Shown here: positions 25,376-35,800 of the stretch, piece after piece
Position numbering within the stretch: position 1 is the first letter of the stretch
How the letters are laid out: each line of letters begins with the position of its first letter
Assembly (NCBI RefSeq): GCF_003071345.1
Contig: NZ_QCYK01000002.1
Location: forward strand, 1,054,001 to 1,118,000
Source: Chitinophaga parva
GTDB lineage: Bacteria > Bacteroidota > Bacteroidia > Chitinophagales > Chitinophagaceae
Reading direction: 5' to 3'
Length of the DNA: 64,000 nucleotides
Program-made: the position numbers and the translations under genes
The notes under the pieces: generated by a model
Database searches by the model: none
What the model was told of the DNA's origin: nothing
Seen by the model: only the letters and a program-made list of their open reading frames with translations

Positions 25376-28321
25376 TCAATGTACAATGTAATTATTATAT
25401 GGTGCTGCACTGTATTTCACGCTATCGTGCTTATACGGGGTGTTGTCATATTCCATTTGCACCGTCTTGGTTTCACCGGGCATCAACGTAAAGTAGTTGT
25501 CACTGATGAATACCGGCAGTACCTGCTGCCCGTCTGCATTGCGGGTTACGTTCATGCGGATGCCGAAGGCGGCGGATTTTGACGATGCGGGGTTTTTGAT
25601 CACTGCATTCACAAACGTCCGGTTGCCCACTTCCCTGGTGGTATACGTGCAGGAAAGGTTTACAGGCTGCAGCGTGTTCAACGCCGTATAGTCCTTCCGT
25701 TTATTGCCGCGCCAGTACAGGTTTTCAGACACCAGCTTGTTATGGCTGTCCGTGAGCTTCAGCTTGATGAAATGCACATCGCTCAGCCCGGAGCTGGGCA
25801 CATCGCCCTGGTACACTGCAAAGTCAAACAGGGAGTAGCCCCATCCGCTACCGCGCTCCATGCCATGCATGCGTACATAGCGGGCGGTTACTTCCGGGAA
25901 GGTGAGCTGCATGGGGCCTGCGTGGCCGTTATCTGTTTTGTATACCTGCTGCCAGTGTTCGTTGTCATTGGATACTTCTATTTTGAAGGTCTTTGCATAA
26001 GCGTCTTCCCAGGTAAGCCCTACACCGTTCACTACTTCTTCCCTGCCCAGGTCCACGCAGAGCCATTCGTCATCGTTGTAGCGGCTGGACCAGCGGGTGT
26101 GTGGGTTGCCATCATTGGCATTGGCCGCGGCATCCGGTGCGGAAGAGGCAGCGATGTTTTTGCCCTTTGCCAGGTCCAGGTGGTCCGTGTTGAAGTCCAG
26201 CGCAAAGGCGGTAGCCGCGCTGTGGGCCGGGGAGCTAAGCACGGCAGTATGCGTGTATTGCGCGGCAATGTGCCCGTCCAGGTTGTAGATCTCCGCAGTG
26301 GCGGTAAGGTCATCCACATCCTGCCGCGTGGTGTTTATTACCTTGATGGCATTATCTACCGGGTTCCATTGTATGTGCAAAGGCTCACAGGCTTTCTTTA
26401 CCCCAAAGTAGGCACCGGTAAGATCATAGTAGTAATCATACGTTTGCCACACCATGGAAGGATAGGCGGATTGGCTCATCCACGTCATAATGCCGGATGC
26501 ATCTTCTCCCATGTGATCCAGCCAGCCTTCATACATAGCCCGGTTGCTTTCCAGGTTTACAAATTGCGCTTTGCGGCAATAATCTTCAATGTCTTTGGGC
26601 TTGCCATAACCTTCCGTGATCATACGGTCATAACCGTCAGGGTCGGCGTTGAAAGCGTTGGGACCAAAGTAGTGCTGGTTCCACATTTCATTGCGGGGCC
26701 ACCACTTGTCCTGCGGCATAAATTTTTTAAAGCTCTCAAAGTTCACAAATACCGCGGTGCCCAGTTCCGAACGCAGCCCCCAGCCAAGGTTACCGCCGGA
26801 GCCGGTGGGGTAGGCCGTGAAGTAGTACCGCGGATCATGCGCGCCCCACGGGCCGCTGCCGGTCAGGTTGTCCGCGTGGGAGTTGGACTGATAATAGCGG
26901 TCATCACCATCAAACACACGTACATCTTCCTGCAGCCAGTTGCGCAGCGGTGGTTCCGGCCAGCCTTCATTTTCCCCACACCAAATAGCTATGGACGGAT
27001 GGTTGCGGAAGCGTTTTATCTTTTCAATAGCATTTGCATTGAACGCGTTGAGATCTGCCGGCAGGTTGGAATTGGCATTCAGCCAGAACTCATCCCATAC
27101 CATGATGCCATACTTGTCGCACGCTTCATAAAATTCCGGGTCCGTCACGGAGCCCAGCCAGTTGCGGATCATGTTAAAGTTCAGGTCCTTGTGCAGGCGG
27201 ATCTTCAGGTCATATTCCGCGCCGCGGCAGCGCAGCATGTATTCAGACATACCCCAGTCGCCCCCTTTGATGAACACCGGTGTACCATTGATGGCAATAT
27301 GCAGCACATTGCCCGTGGTGTCATAGCTGTAACGGCGGATGCCGAAGGTCACGGTCTGTGCATCAGTTACCTGGTCATTGACCCGCAGCTGCAGGTTCAG
27401 GGTATAGCAGTTGGGATCACCATAACCATTGGGCCACCAGAGCTTGGGGTTATTGACAACCAGTTGCTCCATATCCCGCTTGCTGAGCGTGATGTCGCTG
27501 GCGTTGCCATGGTTTACCCGGATCTTTTTGGAAAACCGGATGTTGCCCGGCATGATGGTCCCTTCCAGGATGGCATCCATGTCATTGCCGGTATGGTTCT
27601 GCACCTGGGTGGATACAGACAGGTAGGCCTTTGCATTGGTGGGCAGCTCACTGCGCACCCAGGTGTCCTGCAGGGTAAGATCGCCGCTGCTGGTCAGGTA
27701 CACCTTGTCTGTAATGCCGGAGTTGAGGCCTGGCACATAGGGCATCCAGTCCCAGCCTGCGCTGGACAGGTAATTGGGGCTGCCCGCATTGGCCAGCGGT
27801 TGCCGTGGTATGCTTACCAGCACCGCCAGTGTATTTTCCGCACCGGCATTCGCCAGGCGGGTAATGTCAAAATGCCCACGGGTCATAAAGCCATCAAGGC
27901 TGCCTACCAGGGTCCCGTTTACATAAACACTGGCCTTGCGGTTCACCCCATCAAAATTCAGCCAGGTCCTTTTCTGCCCATAGGCCGCGGGTATGGTGAA
28001 GGTAGTGCGGTACCAGTAGTCCTGGTCGTATTTACGGCGGTCCACCTTGTTGATATTGTCGCCAAAGTTGGGGTCCTGCTCCAGTCCTGCCGCTACAAAA
28101 GAGCCAAAGGTGGTGCCGGGCACAATGGCCTTGGTCCACCCGGTAAGGGCTATGCCGGGATCTTTGGCGGTGGTGGTGCCGGCAGCAGCTTTTACATACC
28201 AGTCCTGCCGGGAGCTGCTGCCCAGGTCCACCCGGTCCAGTTGTGCATGCGTTACCGCTGGAATGCCCAGCAGGCAAAGTATCCGGCACATCCGGCCGAA
28301 TAAAGGATAAATGCTTTTCAT
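25376..28321 (-). CDS. Glycoside hydrolase family 2 enzyme with discoidin (F5/8 C, CBM32-like) domain, locus 2
   Basis: Exported enzyme of 981 aa. A signal peptide is followed by the GH2 sugar-binding domain (WYRTTFTIP...TWLNFDGVNRKASVYVNG), the immunoglobulin-like domain and the TIM barrel. The likely acid/base is Glu452 (AIWCGENEGWP) and the likely nucleophile Glu519 (GLRSELGTAV). Around residues 720-860 a discoidin fold is inserted (AKGKNIAASSAPDAAANAND...HTRWSS...WLCVDLG), then a last beta domain. Architecture resembles exo-beta-D-glucosaminidases and endo-beta-mannosidases of GH2 more than beta-galactosidases; exact specificity is open. It is the last gene of locus 2 and is separated from the upstream genes by a terminator. 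Confidence 0.93.
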   Translation of the reverse strand: MKSIYPLFGRMCRILCLLGIPAVTHAQLDRVDLGSSSRQDWYVKAAAGTTTAKDPGIALTGWTKAIVPGTTFGSFVAAGLEQDPNFGDNINKVDRRKYDQDYWYRTTFTIPAAYGQKRTWLNFDGVNRKASVYVNGTLVGSLDGFMTRGHFDITRLANAGAENTLAVLVSIPRQPLANAGSPNYLSSAGWDWMPYVPGLNSGITDKVYLTSSGDLTLQDTWVRSELPTNAKAYLSVSTQVQNHTGNDMDAILEGTIMPGNIRFSKKIRVNHGNASDITLSKRDMEQLVVNNPKLWWPNGYGDPNCYTLNLQLRVNDQVTDAQTVTFGIRRYSYDTTGNVLHIAINGTPVFIKGGDWGMSEYMLRCRGAEYDLKIRLHKDLNFNMIRNWLGSVTDPEFYEACDKYGIMVWDEFWLNANSNLPADLNAFNANAIEKIKRFRNHPSIAIWCGENEGWPEPPLRNWLQEDVRVFDGDDRYYQSNSHADNLTGSGPWGAHDPRYYFTAYPTGSGGNLGWGLRSELGTAVFVNFESFKKFMPQDKWWPRNEMWNQHYFGPNAFNADPDGYDRMITEGYGKPKDIEDYCRKAQFVNLESNRAMYEGWLDHMGEDASGIMTWMSQSAYPSMVWQTYDYYYDLTGAYFGVKKACEPLHIQWNPVDNAIKVINTTRQDVDDLTATAEIYNLDGHIAAQYTHTAVLSSPAHSAATAFALDFNTDHLDLAKGKNIAASSAPDAAANANDGNPHTRWSSRYNDDEWLCVDLGREEVVNGVGLTWEDAYAKTFKIEVSNDNEHWQQVYKTDNGHAGPMQLTFPEVTARYVRMHGMERGSGWGYSLFDFAVYQGDVPSSGLSDVHFIKLKLTDSHNKLVSENLYWRGNKRKDYTALNTLQPVNLSCTYTTREVGNRTFVNAVIKNPASSKSAAFGIRMNVTRNADGQQVLPVFISDNYFTLMPGETKTVQMEYDNTPYKHDSVKYSAAPYNNYIVH

Positions 28322-28389
28322 GAAGAGAATGTTATAAAAAGAATATGGCGCCGGCGGGAGATGCCGGTTGCCGCATAGTTTCCGGGTTT

Positions 28390-28429
28390 AAAAAAGGGAG
28401 ACCGCTTCCCCGTTTTGGAGCGGCCTCCC
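28390..28429 (-). terminator. Intrinsic terminator between DUF4998 and GH2 genes
   Basis: On the minus strand GGGAG-C... arms (28419-28429 with 28396-28406; stem GGGAG/CTCCC plus CCGCT/AGCGG with one mismatch) are followed by a run of Us (complement of the A-run at 28391-28395). It lies downstream of the DUF4998 gene stop and upstream of the GH2 start. Confidence 0.75.
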
Positions 28430-28441
28430 GGGATTGGATTG

Positions 28442-29668
28442 CTACCGTATCCGGAGTACAACCTTCGTAAACTGCAGATAGGTATAAGTTTGCTCGCTTA
28501 CCACCCAGCCAAAGGTGACAGTGGTTTGCTGCGGAATGGTAAAAGTGAGCGTGTGGGTGCCGCCTATGCTGTTCTGGTCACCATGGTAGCGGGCCAGGAT
28601 CGTGGCATTGCCATCCAGGTTGTCAATATCCGGCAGGAAAGTACCGGTGGCCACCACTTCGTTGGCATCTATGGTGCCACCATAACCAGCGGTGGTTACA
28701 TCCAGGTCGTACGTGCCGGCGGGCAGGGTAAAGGACTGGTACACCTTGCCGTTCAGCATCGGTGCATCGCCCCAGTTCTTTGCTTCAAAATGGATGCAGC
28801 CACCGTTGTCGGTGGACCATCCGCCGCCCTGGTCATTGTTCTGGTTCACTACATTGGTATTCACCTGCCAGTCTTTGGGCAGGCCCCACTTGCCGCTGCC
28901 ATTGTCACTGCGGTAAAAAGGATTGCCTGCATTCTTGATGAACACCGCGGTTACATCACCCGCGCGGGTAATGTCCGGGAAGGTGCTGGTTGCCGCAACG
29001 GTAAAGGTGTCCAGCGCATTGCGCTGGGGAATGTAGCTGGACTGGAAAGTTACCTGGGTGCCAAATTTGAAGTTGGGCAGGGTAATGCCGCTGCTGTCAC
29101 CGGGGAGCACCAGCGTGTCCACCTGGTCGTTATTATCGGTGAAGATCACTTTTGTACCAGTATTGATGGAGTCTGGTGTATTGAACTGCACCCGCACATT
29201 GCCCTGCAAAAGGTCCAGCAGGTAAGGCGTGGCGGCGTTGTAAGCACGGTTGAAAAGGCCGCCCTGGTATTTGGGGCCGTATACGCGCACGCCGTTAATG
29301 TTCACCGCAATGGAGCTCCTGCCTACGGAGTCTATCGAATACACGTTGAAATTGTACGTGCCTTCTGCCAGGTTGGGAATAATGATACCGGCCGTGTCTT
29401 CCGGGTTATGACTGGTGGCATTCATGGTGGTGGAGTCCTGACCGTTGTTCCAGAGGATCTTGTACCGCGCTATCTTGGGGTCCGGGCTGGGATTCCATAC
29501 CAGCATGGTACGCAGGTTACCGGCGCGGTAGCCGGCGTGCTGGATAATACCGGGGTAGTAGATCTCCCCGCCGGCCAGCAGGTCTTTATAGGCTTCATTC
29601 TTCTTGGAGCAGCCCAGGATGCTTACGGCAAAGAGCAGCCATGATAGGTTGCGGAATGTGTGTTTCAT
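28442..29668 (-). CDS. DUF4998/DUF5013 surface lipoprotein, locus 2
   Basis: Exported lipoprotein of 408 aa with lipobox SILGCSKKNEAYKDLLAGG. Residues ~25-210 match the DUF4998 type (GEIYYPGIIQHAGYRAGNLR, LVWNPSPDPKIARYKILWN) with fibronectin-like strands. The C-terminal half (about 240-408) matches DUF5013 (DDKGGGWSTDNGG-like segment QGGGWSTDNGGCIHFEA, VYQSFTLPAGTYDLDVTTAG), a probable carbohydrate-binding beta sandwich. Such proteins occupy the SusE/SusF position and should bind glycan at the cell surface. It lies 18 nt downstream of the next lipoprotein gene. Confidence 0.85.
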   Translation of the reverse strand: MKHTFRNLSWLLFAVSILGCSKKNEAYKDLLAGGEIYYPGIIQHAGYRAGNLRTMLVWNPSPDPKIARYKILWNNGQDSTTMNATSHNPEDTAGIIIPNLAEGTYNFNVYSIDSVGRSSIAVNINGVRVYGPKYQGGLFNRAYNAATPYLLDLLQGNVRVQFNTPDSINTGTKVIFTDNNDQVDTLVLPGDSSGITLPNFKFGTQVTFQSSYIPQRNALDTFTVAATSTFPDITRAGDVTAVFIKNAGNPFYRSDNGSGKWGLPKDWQVNTNVVNQNNDQGGGWSTDNGGCIHFEAKNWGDAPMLNGKVYQSFTLPAGTYDLDVTTAGYGGTIDANEVVATGTFLPDIDNLDGNATILARYHGDQNSIGGTHTLTFTIPQQTTVTFGWVVSEQTYTYLQFTKVVLRIR

Positions 29669-29686
29669 TGTCTTTACGGTTTGTAG

Positions 29687-30922
29687 TTATTGCGGAGCGC
29701 CGGAAAAAGTTACTTCGCGGATGATCGTGTAGTCCAGTCCAAACCAGGTATCCGTCACCACGATCCGGATGTATTTCACGGCCGGCAGGTTCTTGGGCAT
29801 GCTGAAGTCAATGCCGTTGTTCATGTAGGCTTTGTCGGCCGCATTGGTTTGTCCCTGTGGCAGCCCGGAAGGAGGGTCCGGAACACGATAATTGCCCAGT
29901 GCTATCCAGTCGCCGGTTTGCGTACCCACCGGTACATTGCCGGGTGTCACCGCATCTGCGGGATGGTCTGTGTTGGACCCATAGATCGTAAAATCCTTTG
30001 GGTTGTTATAGCCATAATCGCGGAAGTACATCATAAAGTGCGTGAGCTTGTAGCTGGTAGGGCCAAGGCCAAAGGTGCACTGCATAAGGCGCTGGCTGGT
30101 GCCAATGGTGGTTTGCCATGCATTGGCGTTGTTATCTTCCGTGGTGTTGCCGTCAAAGATATTGGGCACCACGCCGCCATACCCAATAAATGCATCGCTG
30201 GGCATGATGTAGTTGAAGAACTTGGTCTTGTCCAGCACCTGGTCCACACCGGGCGTAAGGTCCGTGATCAGGGTATCGGAGATATTGCCAAAACGGTCCG
30301 TCACATACACGCCAAACCTGGTGGACACCGGCTGGAAGCCGCGCACCGCATAGTTGATCGTATCCAGTGAAGTGTAATGTTCATCGGCAATGGCAAATTT
30401 GTTCGTAGCCGGATCAATGGTGAGCGTGTTGATGGCAATGGCGCTGTTGGTCGTATTCAGTGCCTGCACATTGATGCCGCCATAGTCCGCGCCTACCTGC
30501 AGTGATTTGCGCACCAGCGTGTAATAAGGCGTGTCCGGGTGCACGGTAATGGTCACGGGATCAGATTCTTTGTTGGAGCGGGTCACGGCTCTCAGGGTCA
30601 CCTGGTAGTCGATCGCATCATGGAATCCCTCCAGCCGCAGTGTATCAAAGAAATAACTGGATTTGATCTCGTGGTTCACACCCGGGCGGATGCTATAATC
30701 TGCCACCACATACAGCAGGTCCTGGTCTTTGGGCAGGTCGTAACGCACTACCACGGCCCCGTTCAGCGCCTGGGTGCGTACATTTGTCACTACGCCCGGT
30801 TTGTTGCCGCCGGAGGGTGGCTGGCGGTAATTATCTTTCTGGCAGGCCTGCAATGTCACACTGGTCACAGCTGCCAGCGCCATGATCATCGTGTTATAGT
30901 GGAATGTTCTGATCGTTCTCAT
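29687..30922 (-). CDS. DUF4959/DUF5126/DUF5000 surface lipoprotein, locus 2
   Basis: Exported lipoprotein of 411 aa with lipobox TLQACQKDNYRQPP. Order of domains: a DUF4959-type fibronectin-like part (GVVTNVRTQALNGAVVVRYDLP), a DUF5126-type part around residues 140-220 and a C-terminal DUF5000 discoidin-like domain (IFDGNTTEDNNANAWQTT...GPTSYKLTHFMMYFRDYG...YIRIVVTDTW). This arrangement is common in Bacteroidota polysaccharide utilisation loci next to SusD and probably binds glycans. It ends the run SusC, SusD, this gene, DUF4998 gene. Confidence 0.87.
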   Translation of the reverse strand: MRTIRTFHYNTMIMALAAVTSVTLQACQKDNYRQPPSGGNKPGVVTNVRTQALNGAVVVRYDLPKDQDLLYVVADYSIRPGVNHEIKSSYFFDTLRLEGFHDAIDYQVTLRAVTRSNKESDPVTITVHPDTPYYTLVRKSLQVGADYGGINVQALNTTNSAIAINTLTIDPATNKFAIADEHYTSLDTINYAVRGFQPVSTRFGVYVTDRFGNISDTLITDLTPGVDQVLDKTKFFNYIMPSDAFIGYGGVVPNIFDGNTTEDNNANAWQTTIGTSQRLMQCTFGLGPTSYKLTHFMMYFRDYGYNNPKDFTIYGSNTDHPADAVTPGNVPVGTQTGDWIALGNYRVPDPPSGLPQGQTNAADKAYMNNGIDFSMPKNLPAVKYIRIVVTDTWFGLDYTIIREVTFSGAPQ

Positions 30923-30952
30923 AACGGAGTGTAAAGCGTTTTAAAAATCGGG

Positions 30953-32863
30953 TTACCAGGCCGGGTTCTGCACCAGGTTACTGTTCACCACCAGGCTGTT
31001 AGTAGAAATGGGCCACAGGTAATCACGCGTACCAAATACCGGAATAGCCACGTTCTTGGGACGGTAGTAGTTGATGGCCTGGTCTTCGTAAATGCTCCAT
31101 CCTTTCAGCGGCGCACTCAGTACCAGTTGCAGTTCCTTCCACCTTCTCAGGTCCCAGCCAGCCTGCCCTTCAAAGCACAGTTCAATGCGGCGTTCCTGGT
31201 GGATGATAGCGCGCAGGCCATCTTTGGTAGAAGGTTTGCCCGGGTTCCTGGAGTACTGCGCCCATGCATCCACAACACCTGGTAAGCCGGCGCGGTTGCG
31301 CACCTTGTCAATGTTGGCATAGCACTCCGCAGAAGGGCCGCTCACTTCATTTAACGCCTCTGCGTACAGCAGGTACAGCCCTGCCATGCGCATGACCGGC
31401 ATGGAAAAATCCGTCCAGTTAAAACCATTGTCATACACAGTCAGGTAGTTGGCCAGTTTCTTGGGCCAGTAGCCGGTAATGTTGGTCTTTTGCAAAGTCT
31501 TGGGGCCTGCCAGGGAAGACTGGCCACGGGCCGATACGTAATGTGGGTTGCTGCCATCCAGGATGCCATTGCCAAACCAGATGCCGCCGTCAAAGCCAAT
31601 GCTGGCATAGAAGCGGGATTCGCGGTTAAAGTGTGCCTTAATGGTGGTATATCCCTGTTTGATATAGTTCGCATTGGCAGCATCCCCATCCTGTAACTGG
31701 TAGCGGTCATTGTAATCCCAGTTCTTGTCTTCTTCAATGGGCACACCATTGTTTGTATAAAACAGTTCAGCTGTGGAGATGGGCGCAGCAAAATACGCGG
31801 GGTTGTCATTGTCGTTCTGGTTAGCCAGCTGTGTCATGCGGGGAATGCAGTATTCCTGCCCATGCCAGATGGCATTCAGTGACCAGATCAGTTCTGTGTT
31901 CAGGTCCCAGCGTTGGGTAAGCGCGGTCTGGAACACCAGCTCCTGGCGGATCTGGTCCGGAAGGTTGGTCACGTTAGGTGCAGCCGCGAAGGTGTTGTTC
32001 AGGTGGAGGCCCACTGCTTCGCACTGGTCGATGGCGGCTTTGCACGCATCGGCGGCCTTTTGCCATTTGGTAGCATCATAGGCGGGAAACAGCAGTTGCC
32101 CGTCTTTATCCCTGAACGATGCATAGTCCGTGTTACCATTGAACAGCGGGCTGGCTGCCGTTACCAGCAGTTCTGCTTTAATGGCCATGGCGGCGGGTTT
32201 GGTGATGCGGCCCAGTTCCTTGGCCGGGTTCTCAATAGAAGGCGGCAGGTCCGGGATAGCCTGGTCCAGCAGGCCGGCAATGTAATTTACCACGGTATCC
32301 ACCGGGCGGCGTTTTACGCGCACCTGGTCCGGCGTGGCTTCCACCGGCAGGTTCTTGTCCACGATGGGAATAGGCCCGTACAGGCGGAAGAGATAGTAGT
32401 GATAATAGGCCTTTAAGAATTTTGTTTCGGCAATCCAGCGTGCTTTCTCGGCCGCGCCCAGGTCTGCCGGTTCATCTATGTTTTCCAGCATGGTATTGCA
32501 CTTGCGGATGGCCTGCCACATGTTGATGCCGTTGCCGCCGCCATCCCAGTAATTCAAACCAGGACTGTTTGTGTTCTGCGTACCGGTGATCAGTGAAAAG
32601 CCGGTAATGTTCAGTGGATTGCCGGGCAGGTTCAGCGGGTACACCAGTTCCGAAGAAGTGGTGAAGGCCGGGCTGCGGCTCATATCATTCAAACCCTGGA
32701 TGGCATTGTAGCAGGAGAAGAGATAGTTCTCGGCTTCATTGCGGCTTCTGAAGGCATAGTCCAGGGTACCTACATCCGGTGGTACCACATCAAGGTATTT
32801 CTGGCAGGAACTGCCCAGTAGCAGCAGGCCTGTAATGCATAAGACGGTATAAAACGATTTCAT
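30953..32863 (-). CDS. SusD/RagB-family outer-membrane lipoprotein, locus 2
   Basis: Ligand-binding lid protein of 636 aa for the SusC encoded just upstream. The start at 32863 (MKSFYTVLCITGLLLLGSSCQKYLDVVPP) gives a proper lipoprotein signal, whereas the longer in-frame start does not. SusD hallmarks: FRSRNEAENYLFSCYNAIQG, KARWIAETKFLKAYYHYYLFRLYGPIP, MAGLYLLYAEALNEVSGPSAE and IIHQERRIELCFEGQAGWDLRRWK. It is long for the family, as in loci for complex glycans. SusC stop and this start are 11 nt apart. Confidence 0.96.
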   Translation of the reverse strand: MKSFYTVLCITGLLLLGSSCQKYLDVVPPDVGTLDYAFRSRNEAENYLFSCYNAIQGLNDMSRSPAFTTSSELVYPLNLPGNPLNITGFSLITGTQNTNSPGLNYWDGGGNGINMWQAIRKCNTMLENIDEPADLGAAEKARWIAETKFLKAYYHYYLFRLYGPIPIVDKNLPVEATPDQVRVKRRPVDTVVNYIAGLLDQAIPDLPPSIENPAKELGRITKPAAMAIKAELLVTAASPLFNGNTDYASFRDKDGQLLFPAYDATKWQKAADACKAAIDQCEAVGLHLNNTFAAAPNVTNLPDQIRQELVFQTALTQRWDLNTELIWSLNAIWHGQEYCIPRMTQLANQNDNDNPAYFAAPISTAELFYTNNGVPIEEDKNWDYNDRYQLQDGDAANANYIKQGYTTIKAHFNRESRFYASIGFDGGIWFGNGILDGSNPHYVSARGQSSLAGPKTLQKTNITGYWPKKLANYLTVYDNGFNWTDFSMPVMRMAGLYLLYAEALNEVSGPSAECYANIDKVRNRAGLPGVVDAWAQYSRNPGKPSTKDGLRAIIHQERRIELCFEGQAGWDLRRWKELQLVLSAPLKGWSIYEDQAINYYRPKNVAIPVFGTRDYLWPISTNSLVVNSNLVQNPAW

Positions 32864-32874
32864 GTTGCCGTGGA

Positions 32875-35800
32875 TTAAAGATTTACGTTGAGACCTACGT
32901 TGTACACTTTCTGGATAGGGTAGGCAAAGCCGTTGCCACCCAGTTCGGGGTCCCACAGTTTAAAGGAGCTCCAGGTGATCAGGTTCAGGCCATTGAAGTA
33001 AAGACGGGCATTGCGCAGCCCCCAGCGCCTGGCCATGCGGGGCGGCAGGGAAATGCCTATCTCCGCGGATTTGAGGCGCAGGAAATCGGAATTGCGCAGC
33101 CACCAGGTGCTGGCTTGCCGGTTGTTCGTGATCTCGTTGCCATTAGTGCCCAGGCGCGGGTACAGTGCGTAAATATCCTGGTGGTCTTCAGACCAGTGGC
33201 TGTCTGCAAAGGCCTGCAGTAACTGGGTGTTGCCGTACACGTAAGCATCGGGGCTTTGGATGAACGGGCTCACTTTACTCGGATCAATGAAGAATGATAC
33301 GCGTGCCTGTCCCTGGAAGAAAGCAGAGAGGTCAAACATTTTGTACTGCACGGAAAAGCCGGCGCCATACACAATCTCGGGCACCTGCGGGTAGCCAATG
33401 AAGGTCTGGTCGCGCTGGTCTATCACGCCATCGCCATTCAGGTCGCGGTACTTGATATCACCACCGCGGGGTGCCTTACTGTCGGCGGTGAACAGCTGCT
33501 GGGGCGAGCTTTGCGCTTCTGCATCATCCACGAAGAGGCGCTCCGCAATGTACCCGTATCCCTGGCGGATGGGATGGCCCGCCGTGTGGCGCCATGGCTC
33601 GGGATAGTTCGGCTCTTCGTAGTAAGTATACTTGTTGGCAGCCAGCGTAAAGTTGCCACGGGCAGATACCAGCAGGTCACGGTTCACCTGTTGTTTATAA
33701 TCCGCAGAAAGGTCAATGCCGCGGGCGTTGGCCTTGCCCAGGTTGGCGTAGATATCTGCTTCCAGCCCGTTGGTAGTGGGGATATAAGAGCGCCTCTGCA
33801 GGATATTGTAGCGGTTGTAGTTATAATATTCTGCGGTAAAGTTCAGTTTCTTCAGTGTAGTGATCTCCAGTGCAAGGTTCATCTGCCGGGACGTTTCCCA
33901 GGTTACTTCCGGGTCGGGGTAATTGTTGATGGATACGCCGGGACGGCTGTAGCCACGGTTGGTCCCAAACTCCGCGCCGGCACCGCTGGCCAGGTTTACA
34001 TCAGAGCTGTAGAAGAAGCGGCGGTCACTGATATTGTCATTGCCCACCAGGCCATAACTGCCGCGCAGCTTCACCCGGCTCAGGATGGGCAGCAGTGGCG
34101 CAAAGAATTTTTCTTCAGACAGCATCCAGCCCCCGCCAATGGTGGGGAAGAAGCCGTAACGGTGTTCTTTGGAGAAACGTTCAGAGCCATTGTACCCAAA
34201 GTTAAATTCCATGTAGTACTTGCTCTTGTAGTTATAGGCTGCACGCCCGGCAAGGCCCATGTTGCGGTGGGGTAATGAATTTACCAGCGAGGAGGCGTTG
34301 GAATAAACCGTTTGCTGCATGGTACCTACCAGGGTGCCGGACAGGTTGTGGTTGCCAAACTGGCGCACGTAATCGAGATTGCCCTGCAGGTAAGCGCCGG
34401 TATTGATCACCGGTGTGCCGGGATAATAACCCAGGTATTCCGTAGCCGCGCCGGGCTCCTGGTTCAGCCAGGAAAGCGTATAGACATTGGTCTTGCGGTC
34501 ATAAGAGCCGATGTTATAGTAGAAAGGATTGTAACCCAGGTTGGCATCAAAATAAGCATAGCGGTTGGTCTCAAAAATACCGTGGAAGGTAAGGCCTTTG
34601 GTCACCGCATCCAGCTTCTGGTTCAGCTCCAGTTGTGCCAGTACCCGCGATTCCGAAGAAGTCTTATGTCCGCGCAGCAGCAAGGCATACGGGTTGTTGA
34701 AAGGTGTGGCGTTAAAGGTGCCGGGGGGCGCGCCAAAAAGAATATGTTGCGTGGTCAGGTTCGCAGAATCTGCCGGGTAATAAGCGGGAAATAATACCGG
34801 GCTGGTATGCAGCGCCAGGTTGTAAATATCAGAACTGAAAGAACCATCCGTAGTGAGCGGCCCCTGGTAAGAGCTGAACGTACCGCTGAAGCGGATGATC
34901 ATTTCTGTGGTCTTGGTCAGGCTCACGTTCACGTTGGAGCGCAACTGGTAGTTCTGGAACTTTACGTTGTTGTGGTTATTGTTCCGGGTATCTTCCACCA
35001 GGTTGCCATGATCCAGGTTGTAAGAGCCAGCCACATAATAGCGTGCCAGCGGGCTACCCCCGCTTACGCTCATATTGCCACGCTGCGTGTTCGTATGGTC
35101 TTTGATCAGCGTTTTCAGCCAGTCCACCGCGGGGTACACGTAAGGGTTGGAGCCCGGCTCATGGTGCATGGTGGCAATGGTGTTATTGATCTTGTCCTGG
35201 TTGAAGGGCAGGGGCTGGGAAGGATCGCGGGTGAGGGTGGCCTCGTTGAACGCCTTCATGTATGTGATAGGATCTGCGATCTTCAAAGAGCGGGTGTTCT
35301 GTGAGCGGGAGTTTTCAATGCGTGCATTGATAGACAGCTTGCCCATTTTACCTTCCTTGGTGTTGACGAGGATCACCCCGTTAGCACCACGTGCGCCATA
35401 CAATGCTGTAGCACTGGCATCTTTGAGGATAGAGAAGCTGGCAATGTCGTCCACGTTCAGGCGCGCCAGGTCATTGGTGCTCAGCTCAATGTTGTCAATG
35501 AGGATGAGCGGGTCCACTTTATAGCCAAAGGTGGTAACACCACGGATGAAGAACTGCGCATTGTCCTGCCCGGGCTGGCCTGTGGGCTGGTAAGCAATTA
35601 CACCGGCCGCCTGCCCGGCCAGCGCCGTGGTAAGGTTGCTGGCAGGGATCTTCATCTCTTCCGGTTTGATGGAGGTTACAGAGCCCACGATGGCTTCCTT
35701 GCGTTCCTTTTTACCAAACGCGGTGATCACCACTTCCTCTGTGTGCTGAATGTCTTCCTGCAGCACCACTTTCAACGCCTTGTTGGTAGCGGTAACTGTG

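Noticed and set aside
25742..28303. An 853-codon open frame antisense to the GH2 gene
   Set aside because: It mirrors the GH2 coding frame with its GC-rich third positions. Its translation is rich in His, Val and Gly without any family motif, while the opposite strand encodes a full GH2 enzyme.
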